A stretch of 64,000 bases of DNA from Pseudomonas sp. PIC25 (GTDB lineage: Bacteria > Pseudomonadota > Gammaproteobacteria > Pseudomonadales > Pseudomonadaceae). This document shows positions 1-7,970 of this stretch, in pieces. The number at the start of each line of letters is the position of its first letter. Position 1 is the first letter of the stretch. The notes under the pieces are model-generated. The model did not search any database. It saw nothing but the letters and a program-made list of their open reading frames with translations, and was not told where the DNA came from. A program made the translations under genes and the position numbers. The DNA lies in assembly GCF_002286785.1 (NCBI RefSeq), contig NZ_MUJY01000033.1, forward strand, positions 19,625 to 83,624, given 5' to 3'.

Positions 1-630
1 GATGATCCCTTCCCGCACGGCATACAGCACCAGCCCGGGCACGTCGTGAATCTGCAGACGCTTCATGATCTGCGCGCGGTGCGCCTCTACTGTCTTGACG
101 CTCAACCCCAGGCCGTTGGCGATGGAGCGGGTTGATTCGCCACGGGTGATCAGGCGAAGGATTTCCAGCTGGCGCTGGGTAAGGGTGTGCTCGGCGTTGG
201 AGTTGACCTTCGACACCGCCTGTTCGATCACCGGTTGCACGATGGCCGAGCTGAGGTAGCGGTCGCCGCGCCGGACCGCCTCCAGAGCGAGGCGCAGCTC
301 GAAGGCGGCGGCGTCCTTGAGCAGGTAGCCGTGGGCGCCTTTCTGCAGGGCTTCGAGCACCACTTCCGGGCCGGTGTGCATGGACAGGATCAGCACCTTG
401 CACTCCGGCGAATGGCGGTTGAGCGCTTGCAGGGCTTCCAGGCCGCTGACTTTCTTCATCGAGATGTCCAGCAGGATGATGTCGGGCTCCAGTTCGCGAG
501 CCATTTCGACGGTTTCCTTGCCGTCCTCGGCTTCGCCGACGATGGTGAAGTCGTCGATGTCCTGGATCATCGCTCGCACGCCGGCGCGGATGACCGCGTG
601 ATCGTCAGCCAGCAATACGCGGCAGGTCAT
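1..630 (-). CDS. NarL/FixJ-family response regulator (3' end cut by window edge)
   Basis: Reading leftward from the ATG at 630, 210 residues are visible before the window ends. Residues 1-120 are a receiver domain: acidic pair D9/D10, phospho-acceptor D55 in ILLDISM, and the conserved Lys in LLKD. Residues about 145-210 are a LuxR-type helix-turn-helix with the typical LSVKTVEAHR recognition segment. It should be a DNA-binding transcription factor controlled by phosphorylation; only the last few residues are probably missing. It lies just downstream of, and in the same direction as, the chemosensory operon. The ATG overlaps the stop of a 21-codon leader ORF (ATGA), so translation is probably coupled. 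The partner kinase is not in this window; whether CheA feeds this regulator is unknown. Confidence 0.9.
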   Translation of the reverse strand, partial: MTCRVLLADDHAVIRAGVRAMIQDIDDFTIVGEAEDGKETVEMARELEPDIILLDISMKKVSGLEALQALNRHSPECKVLILSMHTGPEVVLEALQKGAHGYLLKDAAAFELRLALEAVRRGDRYLSSAIVQPVIEQAVSKVNSNAEHTLTQRQLEILRLITRGESTRSIANGLGLSVKTVEAHRAQIMKRLQIHDVPGLVLYAVREGII

Positions 631-692
631 GGGCGTGCCGCCTGTGTGTCGAACGGGTGGGCAAAGGGGGCGTAGAAGACAGGAACAGACAT
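627..692 (-). CDS. Candidate 21-residue leader peptide coupled to the response regulator
   Basis: A short ORF begins with ATG at 692 after a strong Shine-Dalgarno stretch (AAAAGGAG, 701-708 on the complement) at 8-nt spacing. It encodes 21 residues (beginning MSVPVFYAPF, ending QAARP) and stops with TGA at 627-629. That stop overlaps the ATG of the LuxR-type regulator by the classic ATGA arrangement. The regulator has no comparable Shine-Dalgarno of its own, so ribosomes finishing the leader probably reinitiate there. No function of the peptide itself is recognised. The strong ribosome site and exact overlap argue for translation; the small size keeps this a prediction. Confidence 0.5.
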   Translation of the reverse strand: MSVPVFYAPFAHPFDTQAARP

Positions 693-816
693 GGATAGCG
701 CTCCTTTTGAGGCCGGACAATGCCCGGAGATCCGTGGTGAGCGGCTGGCCGATGACGCATGAAGGGGCCGTGATTTCGACCGTATGACTTAAAGGAGTTT
801 CGGCGCCACGCGAAGT

Positions 817-840
817 TCAGGATAGCTGAAGCTGTCCTGA
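817..840. repeat. 24-bp interrupted palindrome after cheB
   Basis: TCAGGA at 817-822 and AGCT at 824-827 are mirrored by AGCT at 830-833 and TCCTGA at 835-840. Only the T/G pair between the blocks fails to match. It sits about 70 bp beyond the cheB stop and upstream of the leader ORF and response regulator. No T-run follows on either strand, so an operator for the response regulator gene is as likely as a transcript end. Confidence 0.45.
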
Positions 841-910
841 TGTCAGGTTCGGCTGGCAGGGCTTCGGTGCGGGCAGGCCCCGATATGGTTGCCGGGCGCT
901 GTCGGAACAG

Positions 911-2023
911 TCAGCCCGAGCGCTTGCCGGCCTGGGCAACGGCGGGGAGGTCGGTGCGTCCGTACTGCTCGATCAGGCGCGGAATGCCTTGCAGCGACTC
1001 GGTGCTGTCCGCCGCCCCCATGCGCAGGGCTTCCTTGGGCATGCCGAACACCACGCAACTGGCTTCGTCCTGGGCCACGGTGCGGGCGCCGGCCTCGCGC
1101 ATGCTCAACAGGCCGCGGGCACCGTCGTCGCCCATGCCGGTCATGATGATGCCCAGGGCGTTGTGCCCGGCGTGCCGTGCGACGGAGCGGAACAGCACGT
1201 CCACCGAGGGCTTGTGGCGGTTCACCGGCGGGCCGTCGAGCACTTCGACGAAATACTGCGCCCCGCTGCGCTGGAGCTGCATGTGCTTGCCGCCCGGCGC
1301 CACCAGCGCCAGCCCCGGGCGCACACGGTCCATGTGTTTGGCCTCGCGCACTTCGATGGCGCAAACGCTATTCAGCCGCTGGGCGAAGGCGGCGGTGAAC
1401 TTCTCCGGCATGTGCTGGACGATGACGATGCCGGGGCAGCCCACCGGCAACTGGCGCAATACCACTTCCAGCGCCTGGGTACCGCCGGTCGAGGTGCCCA
1501 GCGCCACCACGCGGTCGGTGGTGGTCAGGTTGACGGGCGAGGGCTTTTCCGTATTCGCCGAGGCCGGCTGCTCGGCCACTTTTCGCGGCATCGCGCGGGG
1601 CTGGCTGCGGGCGGCGACCTCGATCTGGCGGATCAGGTCGCCGGACATTTGCTGCAGGCTCTCGCGCAGCCCCAGCCTGGATTTGGTGAAGATGCCCACG
1701 GCGCCAGCCGCCAGTGCATCCAGGGTCACCGCCGCGCCGGCTTCGGTGAGGGTCGAGCAGATGATCGCAGGCGTCGGCCGCTCCGCCATGAGCTTGCGCA
1801 GGAAGGTGATGCCGTCCATGCGTGGCATCTCGACATCCAGCACCAGCACGTCGGGCCACTGCTTGCGCATCTTCTCCAGGGCGAACAGGGGATCGGCGGC
1901 CTGGCCGATCACCTGGATGCCCGGGTGGTTGTCCAGGCAGGCGGTCAGCACCTGCCGTACCAGCGCCGAGTCATCGACGATAAAGACCTTGATCAACGGA
2001 GCGGTAGGCATGGTGCATTCCAT
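911..2023 (-). CDS. cheB: Chemotaxis response regulator protein-glutamate methylesterase CheB
   Basis: CheB removes methyl groups from, and deamidates, receptor glutamates when phosphorylated by CheA. The N-terminal receiver (about residues 10-125) has D17/D18 and phospho-acceptor D63 in VLDVEMP. A linker of about 40 residues leads to the methylesterase domain. Its catalytic triad is visible: S178 in GTSTGG, H204 in VQHMPEKF and D300 in MTGMGDDG. Length (370) is normal. The ATG at 2023 is 9 bp from the cheR stop; an in-frame ATG at 2011 has a slightly better upstream purine stretch and may be the true start. It is the last recognisable che gene of the operon. No cheD lies between cheR and cheB, unlike many clusters. 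Confidence 0.93.
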   Translation of the reverse strand: MECTMPTAPLIKVFIVDDSALVRQVLTACLDNHPGIQVIGQAADPLFALEKMRKQWPDVLVLDVEMPRMDGITFLRKLMAERPTPAIICSTLTEAGAAVTLDALAAGAVGIFTKSRLGLRESLQQMSGDLIRQIEVAARSQPRAMPRKVAEQPASANTEKPSPVNLTTTDRVVALGTSTGGTQALEVVLRQLPVGCPGIVIVQHMPEKFTAAFAQRLNSVCAIEVREAKHMDRVRPGLALVAPGGKHMQLQRSGAQYFVEVLDGPPVNRHKPSVDVLFRSVARHAGHNALGIIMTGMGDDGARGLLSMREAGARTVAQDEASCVVFGMPKEALRMGAADSTESLQGIPRLIEQYGRTDLPAVAQAGKRSG

Positions 2024-2032
2024 CCAAGAACG

Positions 2033-2845
2033 TCATAGGCGCTCGAACACCGACGGGCGCAGGGTACGTAGCGGCAGGTCGAAGCCGTGCAGGCTTTCGG
2101 CATGGCCGATGAAGAACAGGCCGCCGGGGCGCAGACGCTCCAGCAGGCGGACGGCAATCGCGCGTTTCTGTTCGGAGGCGAAGTAGATCAGCACATTGCG
2201 CAGGAAGATCACGTCGAACGGGCCGATTTCCTGGGGCAGGGGGCGCATCAGGTTGACCTCGGCGAAGGTCACACGGTGGCGGAGCGGCTGGTTGATGCGC
2301 AGCAGTCCCTCGCTTTCTTCCACGCCGCGCAGGCAGTAGCGCTTGAGCCAGCCGGGGGGAAACTGGCCGGCCTGGTCGATGGAGTAGGTGGCGCTGCGCG
2401 CGCGATCCAGCACGCGGCGGCTGATGTCGCTGGCGAAGATCGACCAGTCTTGGGTGCGGGCATTCTCCGCGACCGTCATGGCCATGCTGAAGGCTTCTTC
2501 GCCGGACGAGCTGGCGGCGCTCCACATGTGCAGCGGGCGGCGCTGTGCGGCGACCCAGTCGCCGAGCACGGTGAAGTGCTGGGGCTCGCGGAAGAAGTAG
2601 GTCTCGTTGGTGGTCAGCAGGTCGATGACCGTGCGCCGCTCTTCGCGCGACTCGGGGCGCGTCAGCAGGCGCAGGTACTGGCTGTAGTCGCGCAGCTCCA
2701 GGGCCCGCAGGCGGCCCATCAGGCGCCCGGCCATCAGGGTGCGCTTCTGCTCGGCCATGCGGATACCGGATTCCTCCAGCATCAATTGCTGGAGGAAGCG
2801 GAAGTCCTGGTCGCTGAGCTTGGGCAGGTGGCTGCTGGACATCAT
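2033..2845 (-). CDS. cheR: Chemotaxis protein-glutamate O-methyltransferase CheR
   Basis: CheR methylates glutamates on the receptors of the array using S-adenosylmethionine. The N-terminal helical domain (about 10-75) is followed by the methyltransferase domain with the SAM-binding stretch WSAASSSGEEAFS and the later DVIFLRNVLIYF segment typical of CheR. At 270 residues it is of normal length with no TPR extension. Its ATG overlaps the cheW stop by four bases (2842-2845), so it is probably translationally coupled. A second ATG follows immediately, so the first Met is uncertain by one residue. Confidence 0.94.
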   Translation of the reverse strand: MMSSSHLPKLSDQDFRFLQQLMLEESGIRMAEQKRTLMAGRLMGRLRALELRDYSQYLRLLTRPESREERRTVIDLLTTNETYFFREPQHFTVLGDWVAAQRRPLHMWSAASSSGEEAFSMAMTVAENARTQDWSIFASDISRRVLDRARSATYSIDQAGQFPPGWLKRYCLRGVEESEGLLRINQPLRHRVTFAEVNLMRPLPQEIGPFDVIFLRNVLIYFASEQKRAIAVRLLERLRPGGLFFIGHAESLHGFDLPLRTLRPSVFERL

Positions 2846-3354
2846 CCGCTGGCCTGTTGGGCGAGGCTCAACTGGCGGATATCGTCGAGCGAGAGCACCC
2901 GTCGTACATCGAGGATGATGGTGAAACCGCGCTCGTCGCGGGCCATGCCAGCGATGAAGTCGGTGCGGATTCCGGCACCGAACGGCGGCGCCGGCTCCAC
3001 CTCGGTGCTGTCGATGTCGAGCACGGCGTCCACCGCATCGACCACCAGGCCGATGCGTTGCTGCTGGTCGTCCAGTTCCAGTTCGATGATGACGATGCAG
3101 GTGCGCTTGCCCGGCTCGGTCAGCTCGAAACCGAAGCGCGCCGCCAGGTCGAGCACCGGCACCACGTTACCGCGCAGGTTGATCACGCCGTGGATGAAGG
3201 CCGGCATCATCGGCACGGTGGTGATCTGCCCGTATTCGATGATTTCCCGTACCAGCTCGATGGGCAGTGCATAGCGCGCCTGGCGCACGCGGAACGACAG
3301 GTGCTGGATGCTCGCCAGCGGCATCTCCGCTTTGACGATCTGAGGCAAATTCAT
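2842..3354 (-). CDS. cheW: Chemotaxis adaptor protein CheW
   Basis: A single-domain CheW adaptor (170 residues) that joins the CheA kinase to receptors. The two beta-barrel subdomains are visible: the first around LSFRVRQARYALPIELVREII, and the conserved HGVINLRGNVVPVLDLAARFG centre at about residues 57-77. This is followed by the IVIELELDDQQQRIGLVVDAVDAV strand region. It lies 11 bp after the upstream MCP gene and overlaps cheR by four bases, so it belongs to the same transcript. It is the only dedicated CheW here; CheA's own C-terminal domain and the divergent CheV carry further CheW-like folds. Confidence 0.94.
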   Translation of the reverse strand: MNLPQIVKAEMPLASIQHLSFRVRQARYALPIELVREIIEYGQITTVPMMPAFIHGVINLRGNVVPVLDLAARFGFELTEPGKRTCIVIIELELDDQQQRIGLVVDAVDAVLDIDSTEVEPAPPFGAGIRTDFIAGMARDERGFTIILDVRRVLSLDDIRQLSLAQQASG

Positions 3355-3365
3355 CGCGCCCGTCC

Positions 3366-5012
3366 TCAGTTGAAGCTGACGAACTGGCCTTCGTCGGCCA
3401 ACAGGTGGGCGGCCGACGGCTTGCGTTCGCTACGGCGGACCACCTCGCTGCGTGCCGGCTCGCGGCGTGGCGTGTGGTGCGATTCGCGGGCGCCGCTGGC
3501 GTCGATGCGGAAGTAGCTGATCAACTCCTGCAACTGGCCGGCCTGGGCATTCATCTCTTCGGCGGTGGCTGCCAGCTCCTCGGAAGCCGAGGCATTCTGC
3601 TGGGTGATCTGGTTCATCTGGCTCATGGCGATGTTGATCTGCCCGGCACCGTTGCTCTGCTCCTGCGAGGCGGCGGTGATTTCCTGCACCAGGTCGGAGG
3701 TTTTCTGGATGTTCGGCACGATCTGGTCGAGCAGCGAGCCGGCCTGTTCGGCCAGGTGCACGCTGTTGCTCGCCACGCCGCCGATCTCCTGCGCGGCGAC
3801 CTGGCTGCGCTCGGCCAGCTTGCGCACCTCGGCGGCCACCACGGCGAAGCCCTTGCCATGGTCGCCGGCGCGGGCGGCCTCGATGGCGGCGTTCAGGGCC
3901 AGCAGGTTGGTCTGGTAGGCGATGTCGTCGATGATGCCGATCTTGTCGGCGATCTGTTTCATGGCGACCACCATATCGCGCACCGCCCGGCCGCCTTCGA
4001 CGGCGTCGTTGGCTGCCTTGCCGGCAATGCCGTCGGTGATCTTGGCGCTTTCGGTGTTCTGCGCGATGGATGCCGACATCTGCTCCACCGAGGCGCTGGT
4101 CTGCTCGACGCTGGCGGCCTGTTCGGTGGCGGCCTGGCTGAGGGACTGCGAGGTGGCGCTGACTTCTTCCGAGGCGGAGGAGAGCGAGTCGGCCGCGCTA
4201 CGCACGTCGCCGATGATGTTACGCAGGCGCTCGGTCATGTGTTTCATGGCGGCGAGCAGCTTGCCGGTCTCGTCCTTGCTGTCCACCTCGACCTGCACCC
4301 CGAGATCGCCGGCGGCCAGGCTGTCGGCCACGCTGACCGCACGGTTGAGCGGACGGGTGATGCTGCGGGTGACGAGGAGGCCGATGGCGAAGCCGAGCAG
4401 CGAAGCGATGACCACCAGGCCGATCAGTTCAGTGCGCGAGGAGAGATAGATGCGGGTGATTTCGTCGTTGGCTTCCTTGGCGCGTTGCAGTTTGCGCTCC
4501 ACCAGGTTGGTCATGGTGTCGTCCACGCGCTGGCCTTCTTCGCGCATCCGCGGCAGGAGGGCGGTGACCGCGCTGGCTTCGGCGAGCGCGCCGGTGGCGG
4601 CGTGGGTGTTGAGAACCTCGTTGGCGGTGCGCTCGTAGTTGGCCATTGGTTCTTTCATGGCTTCGAACATGGCCTTGGCTTCCGGAGAGGAGAAGCTGGC
4701 AGCAGCCTTGTCGATGAACCCATGCATGTTCTTGAACGCCTGGCGAACCTGCTCCATGGATCGGTCGCGCTCCTCGACGCTGGTGGCCAGCAAGGCGCTG
4801 CGGATCGAGCGACCGGCATAGATCAGTTGCATGTTGGCGTTCTGCATGTCGTTCAGCGCGAGCATCTCGCGGTTGTACATGCTGTCGGAAAGATCGTTGA
4901 CCTGCGCCAGGCTGGCGATGCCCATCAGCCCGACGGTGAGCGTGAGAATCACCACCAGGGTAAAGCCAGCGATCAGGCGGACGCCGATCTTGAGGTTGCG
5001 GATGAATTGCAT
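3366..5012 (-). CDS. Methyl-accepting chemotaxis protein, Tar-like topology
   Basis: A 548-residue transmembrane receptor. Transmembrane segment 1 is at about 13-33. A periplasmic helical region (about 34-194) of the four-helix-bundle type follows, with no Cache or PAS signature seen. Transmembrane segment 2 is at about 195-215 and HAMP at about 216-268. The cytoplasmic signalling domain contains the invariant hairpin tip [23 protein letters not shown] and Gln/Glu-rich methylation helices. No C-terminal CheR-tethering pentapeptide is seen; the protein ends in a basic, disordered tail. It sits between cheA and cheW (14 and 11 bp gaps), so it is probably the dedicated input of this cluster. The ligand is unknown. 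Confidence 0.92.
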   Translation of the reverse strand: MQFIRNLKIGVRLIAGFTLVVILTLTVGLMGIASLAQVNDLSDSMYNREMLALNDMQNANMQLIYAGRSIRSALLATSVEERDRSMEQVRQAFKNMHGFIDKAAASFSSPEAKAMFEAMKEPMANYERTANEVLNTHAATGALAEASAVTALLPRMREEGQRVDDTMTNLVERKLQRAKEANDEITRIYLSSRTELIGLVVIASLLGFAIGLLVTRSITRPLNRAVSVADSLAAGDLGVQVEVDSKDETGKLLAAMKHMTERLRNIIGDVRSAADSLSSASEEVSATSQSLSQAATEQAASVEQTSASVEQMSASIAQNTESAKITDGIAGKAANDAVEGGRAVRDMVVAMKQIADKIGIIDDIAYQTNLLALNAAIEAARAGDHGKGFAVVAAEVRKLAERSQVAAQEIGGVASNSVHLAEQAGSLLDQIVPNIQKTSDLVQEITAASQEQSNGAGQINIAMSQMNQITQQNASASEELAATAEEMNAQAGQLQELISYFRIDASGARESHHTPRREPARSEVVRRSERKPSAAHLLADEGQFVSFN

Positions 5013-5026
5013 GGCGGAGTTACTCC

Positions 5027-7255
5027 TCAGAAGCCACTAATGTCCATACGAGGTTGACGAAGATCGCCAGCACTGGCCTCGACGTGGTTTTGCAGATGAC
5101 GGAACAAACTGGGGATATCCAGGATCAGGGCGACTTGCCCGTTGCCCAGGATGGTCGAGCCGCCGATGCCTTGCAGGTGCTGGAACAGCAGGCCGAGCGG
5201 CTTGATTACGGTTTGCAGTTCGCCGTGCAGGTTGTCGACGACCAGCCCGGCCTGTTGCCGGCCCTGGTTGACCACGACGATGTTGCGGCGCTTGCTGCGG
5301 CTGGCCGGCAGGTCGAAGTGCGCGGCCAGGGAAATGCACGGCAAGGGTTTGCCGCGCAGGTTGAGGTAGCCATAGGCGCTGTCGCCGAGTTGGCCGGCGT
5401 CCATCTCCAGGCATTCGGTGACCATGTCCAGGGGGACGACGAAGTACTCCTCGCCGAGGCTGATCAGGAAGCCGTCGATGATCGCCAGGGTCAGCGGCAG
5501 GCGGATGCGGAAGGTGCAGCCGGCGCCGAGCGCCGAGTCGATCTCGATGCTGCCGCGCAGACCGTCGATCACGCTGCGCACCACATCCATGCCGACTCCG
5601 CGACCGGACAGGTCGGAGACGTTGTCGGCGGTGGAAAAGCCGGCGGCGAAGATCAGCGCGTGGATGTCGTGCTCGGCGAGATTAGCCTGCGGATCGATCA
5701 GGCCCCGGTCGATGGCCTTCTGGCGGATGCGCTCGGTGTTCAGACCGCGTCCGTCGTCGGCTACTTCGATGACGATCTGGCCCGACTCATGGTAGGCATT
5801 CAACTGGAGCTGGCCCTCGGCCGGCTTACCGGCGGCGAGGCGCTCCTCGGCCGATTCGATGCCGTGGTCGATGGCGTTGCGCACCAAGTGGGTGAGCGGG
5901 TCGGCGAGTTTGTCGATCACCGACTTGTCCAGCTCGGTGTCGGCGCCACGAATCTCCAGGCGGATATTCTTTCCAAGCTGCTGGCTGACGTCGCGCACCA
6001 CCCGGTGGAAGCGGTTGAAGGTGTCGCCGATCTCGATCATGCGTAGCTTCAGCGCGGCCTCGCGGATGAGTTCGACGTGCTGGTTGACGGTCTGGGTGGT
6101 CTCGACGCAGCCGGCATCGCCATGGGATTGCGCGCGCAACTGGGCGCCGGCGGCACTGATCACCAGCTCGCCGACCAGGTTGATGAGTTCGTCCAGCTTG
6201 TGCGCGGCGACGCGAATCTGGCTGCTTTCCAGGCTGCGCTTCTCGCGTGCCGATTGCTGCTTGGCCAGGGCGGCGTTGACCGCTTGCGGGGCGACCATGC
6301 CTTCCTCGACCAGCACGCTGCCGAGCTGCGGTTTCTGCTCGCTGGCCTGTGCCTGCAATGCCAGCCCTTGCTCCAGTTCGTGTTCGGTGAGCAGACCGCT
6401 GGCGACCAGGATGCGGCCGACGCGCTGATCGGTTTCCGGCAACTCGTGGATCAGTTGCAGGTAGTCCTCCAGCGCGCTGTTCGGCGGCAGGATGCGCAGG
6501 GTGGAGAAATCGTGGATGAACTCGAAGACTTCTTCGATTTCCGCCTTGCTGGCGTTAGTGCACAGGTCGATCTCGAGCCCCAGGTAGCAGCTTTCCGGGT
6601 CCATCCCGGTGAGCGACGGCAGGCTTTCGTCGATCACGTCGAGGTGCAGGATGTCGCCCAGGCGGTTCAGGTAGCGGACGAACGCGGCTGGATCGAAGCC
6701 ATTGCGGAACAGGTCGGGGTGGAAACGCAGGGAGATGTGCCAGGCGCCGTCGGCATCGCAATTGGCGCACTTTTCCAGGCGCCCGCGGTTCGGGCAGGCG
6801 GAGGGAGCGGCGACCTGGGTGGCGGGAGTCTGCTCCACGGCCTGCCCGCTGTGCTCGGCGAGGGCGGCGAGCAGTTCGTTCTGGTGGGCTTCGTCCACCG
6901 GCAGTTCGCCGCTGTCGATGTCGATCAGGGAGACCATCGAGGCGATTTCGTCCAGGCAACGCAGCATCAGCGAGACCAACGGCGGCGTCAGCGTCCGTTG
7001 ACCGTCGCGCACCGCCATCAGCAGGCTTTCCAGGTGATGGGTGAAGCTGACCAGGGGCGTCAGGGAAAACAGCCCGGCCGAGCCCTTGAGGGTGTGCATG
7101 GCGCGGAACAAGCCATTGATGGCGTCTTCGTCGTCAGGCGTCTGGTCGAGCTGCAGCAGGTACTCCTCGGCCTGTTTGATCAGGTCGCTGGCTTCTTCGA
7201 TGAAACCCTGGAGCAGTTGGCTCCATTGATCTCCATTGAGCATGGGCGTCTCCAA
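5027..7255 (-). CDS. cheA: Chemotaxis histidine kinase CheA with an inserted MshEN-like tandem motif
   Basis: A 742-residue CheA. The phosphotransfer domain (about 1-105) has the phosphorylated His at position 54 ([10 protein letters not shown]). Residues 150-265 form an extra domain starting with a Cys-containing segment (C154, C163, C166). Residues 278-333 hold two 24-residue motifs with conserved Gly/Leu/Gln spacing like the MshEN domain of type II/IV secretion ATPases. Dimerisation helices follow (about 340-400). The kinase domain has the N box [10 protein letters not shown] (about 456-465), the G1 box DDGRG (500-504) and the GRGVGMDVV box (551-559). The CheW-like domain is at about 590-735. 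No fused receiver is present. Gene order STAS-cheA-MCP and the 1-14 bp gaps place it in one operon. The added region could make the kinase respond to a cytoplasmic nucleotide; that is inference. Confidence 0.94.
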   Translation of the reverse strand: METPMLNGDQWSQLLQGFIEEASDLIKQAEEYLLQLDQTPDDEDAINGLFRAMHTLKGSAGLFSLTPLVSFTHHLESLLMAVRDGQRTLTPPLVSLMLRCLDEIASMVSLIDIDSGELPVDEAHQNELLAALAEHSGQAVEQTPATQVAAPSACPNRGRLEKCANCDADGAWHISLRFHPDLFRNGFDPAAFVRYLNRLGDILHLDVIDESLPSLTGMDPESCYLGLEIDLCTNASKAEIEEVFEFIHDFSTLRILPPNSALEDYLQLIHELPETDQRVGRILVASGLLTEHELEQGLALQAQASEQKPQLGSVLVEEGMVAPQAVNAALAKQQSAREKRSLESSQIRVAAHKLDELINLVGELVISAAGAQLRAQSHGDAGCVETTQTVNQHVELIREAALKLRMIEIGDTFNRFHRVVRDVSQQLGKNIRLEIRGADTELDKSVIDKLADPLTHLVRNAIDHGIESAEERLAAGKPAEGQLQLNAYHESGQIVIEVADDGRGLNTERIRQKAIDRGLIDPQANLAEHDIHALIFAAGFSTADNVSDLSGRGVGMDVVRSVIDGLRGSIEIDSALGAGCTFRIRLPLTLAIIDGFLISLGEEYFVVPLDMVTECLEMDAGQLGDSAYGYLNLRGKPLPCISLAAHFDLPASRSKRRNIVVVNQGRQQAGLVVDNLHGELQTVIKPLGLLFQHLQGIGGSTILGNGQVALILDIPSLFRHLQNHVEASAGDLRQPRMDISGF

Positions 7256-7582
7256 TCAGGCCTTCGCCGGCAGCACGTCGGGGTAGAGCGGCTGCAGACG
7301 GAGCAGTTCGAGCATGCCGAGGACCTCGCCGGCCGGGCCGGTCACCTCCAGGCGTGCCTGGTGCTGCGTCAGGTGGCGCTGCAGGGCGAGCAGCAATTGG
7401 GCGCCGGCGCTGTCCAGTTCCTCCAGCTCGCTGAGGTCCAGCAGCCAATGGCGTGTCTCGGCGGAAGAAACCAGGGCGCCGAGCAACGCCTCGTGGGCCT
7501 GCCTGACTTCGTAGATGGTCAGGCTGCCGACGAGGGCGAGGCGCTCGGGCTGGTGCTGGCTGTCGTGACGGACGTCGAACAT
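7256..7582 (-). CDS. STAS-domain protein (anti-sigma-factor-antagonist type)
   Basis: A 108-residue single STAS domain. The predicted phosphorylatable Ser is S58 in the ELDSAGAQLLL turn, the position used by SpoIIAA-type antagonists. Family members bind and release partner proteins depending on Ser/Thr phosphorylation. It sits between cheY and cheA with no gap to cheA (stop at 7256, cheA start at 7255) and 1 bp to cheY, so it is certainly part of the chemosensory operon. No Ser kinase of the RsbW type or PP2C phosphatase gene is in the window, so its partner is unknown; it may act on the array rather than on a sigma factor. Confidence 0.85.
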   Translation of the reverse strand: MFDVRHDSQHQPERLALVGSLTIYEVRQAHEALLGALVSSAETRHWLLDLSELEELDSAGAQLLLALQRHLTQHQARLEVTGPAGEVLGMLELLRLQPLYPDVLPAKA

Positions 7583-7583
7583 G

Positions 7584-7949
7584 TCAGCCGGCCAGCTTGT
7601 CCACGGCCGCCAGCAGCTGCTGCGGCTGGAAGGGCTTGACGATCCAGGCCTTGGCCCCGGCGGCCTGGCCCTCGGCCTTCTTGCCCTGCTCGCTTTCGGT
7701 GGTGAGCATGACGATCGGCGTGAAGCGGTATTCGTTGCGCGCCTTCACTTCCTTTACCAGGCCGATGCCGTCGAGGTTGGGCATGTTCACGTCGCTGATG
7801 ATCAGGTTGATCTTTTGCCCGTTGAGCTTGGTCAGGGCGTCGCGCCCGTCGACCGCTTCGATCACGGTGTGGCCGGCCCCGGAGAGGGTCATCTTCACCA
7901 GTTGGCGCATGGAGAGGGAGTCGTCGACGATCAGGATGGTCTTGGCCAT
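7584..7949 (-). CDS. cheY: CheY-like single-domain response regulator
   Basis: A 121-residue stand-alone receiver domain. D9/D10 (VDDS), the phospho-acceptor Asp in IISDVNMPNLDG (about residue 53), the Thr switch residue in MLTTES and the invariant Lys in IVKPF are all present. It receives phosphate from CheA His54. Whether it binds the flagellar switch or another target cannot be read from sequence; with no flagellar genes nearby and no cheZ, a non-flagellar output is possible. It is 1 bp upstream of the STAS gene and 21 bp downstream of the first MCP gene. Confidence 0.92.
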   Translation of the reverse strand: MAKTILIVDDSLSMRQLVKMTLSGAGHTVIEAVDGRDALTKLNGQKINLIISDVNMPNLDGIGLVKEVKARNEYRFTPIVMLTTESEQGKKAEGQAAGAKAWIVKPFQPQQLLAAVDKLAG

Positions 7950-7970
7950 GGCAGGTTGCTCCTTAGGTAA

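Noticed and set aside
843..2186. Plus-strand frames covering the cheB region
   Set aside because: CheB on the minus strand has all three catalytic residues and a receiver domain; the plus frames have none of the hallmarks of a protein.
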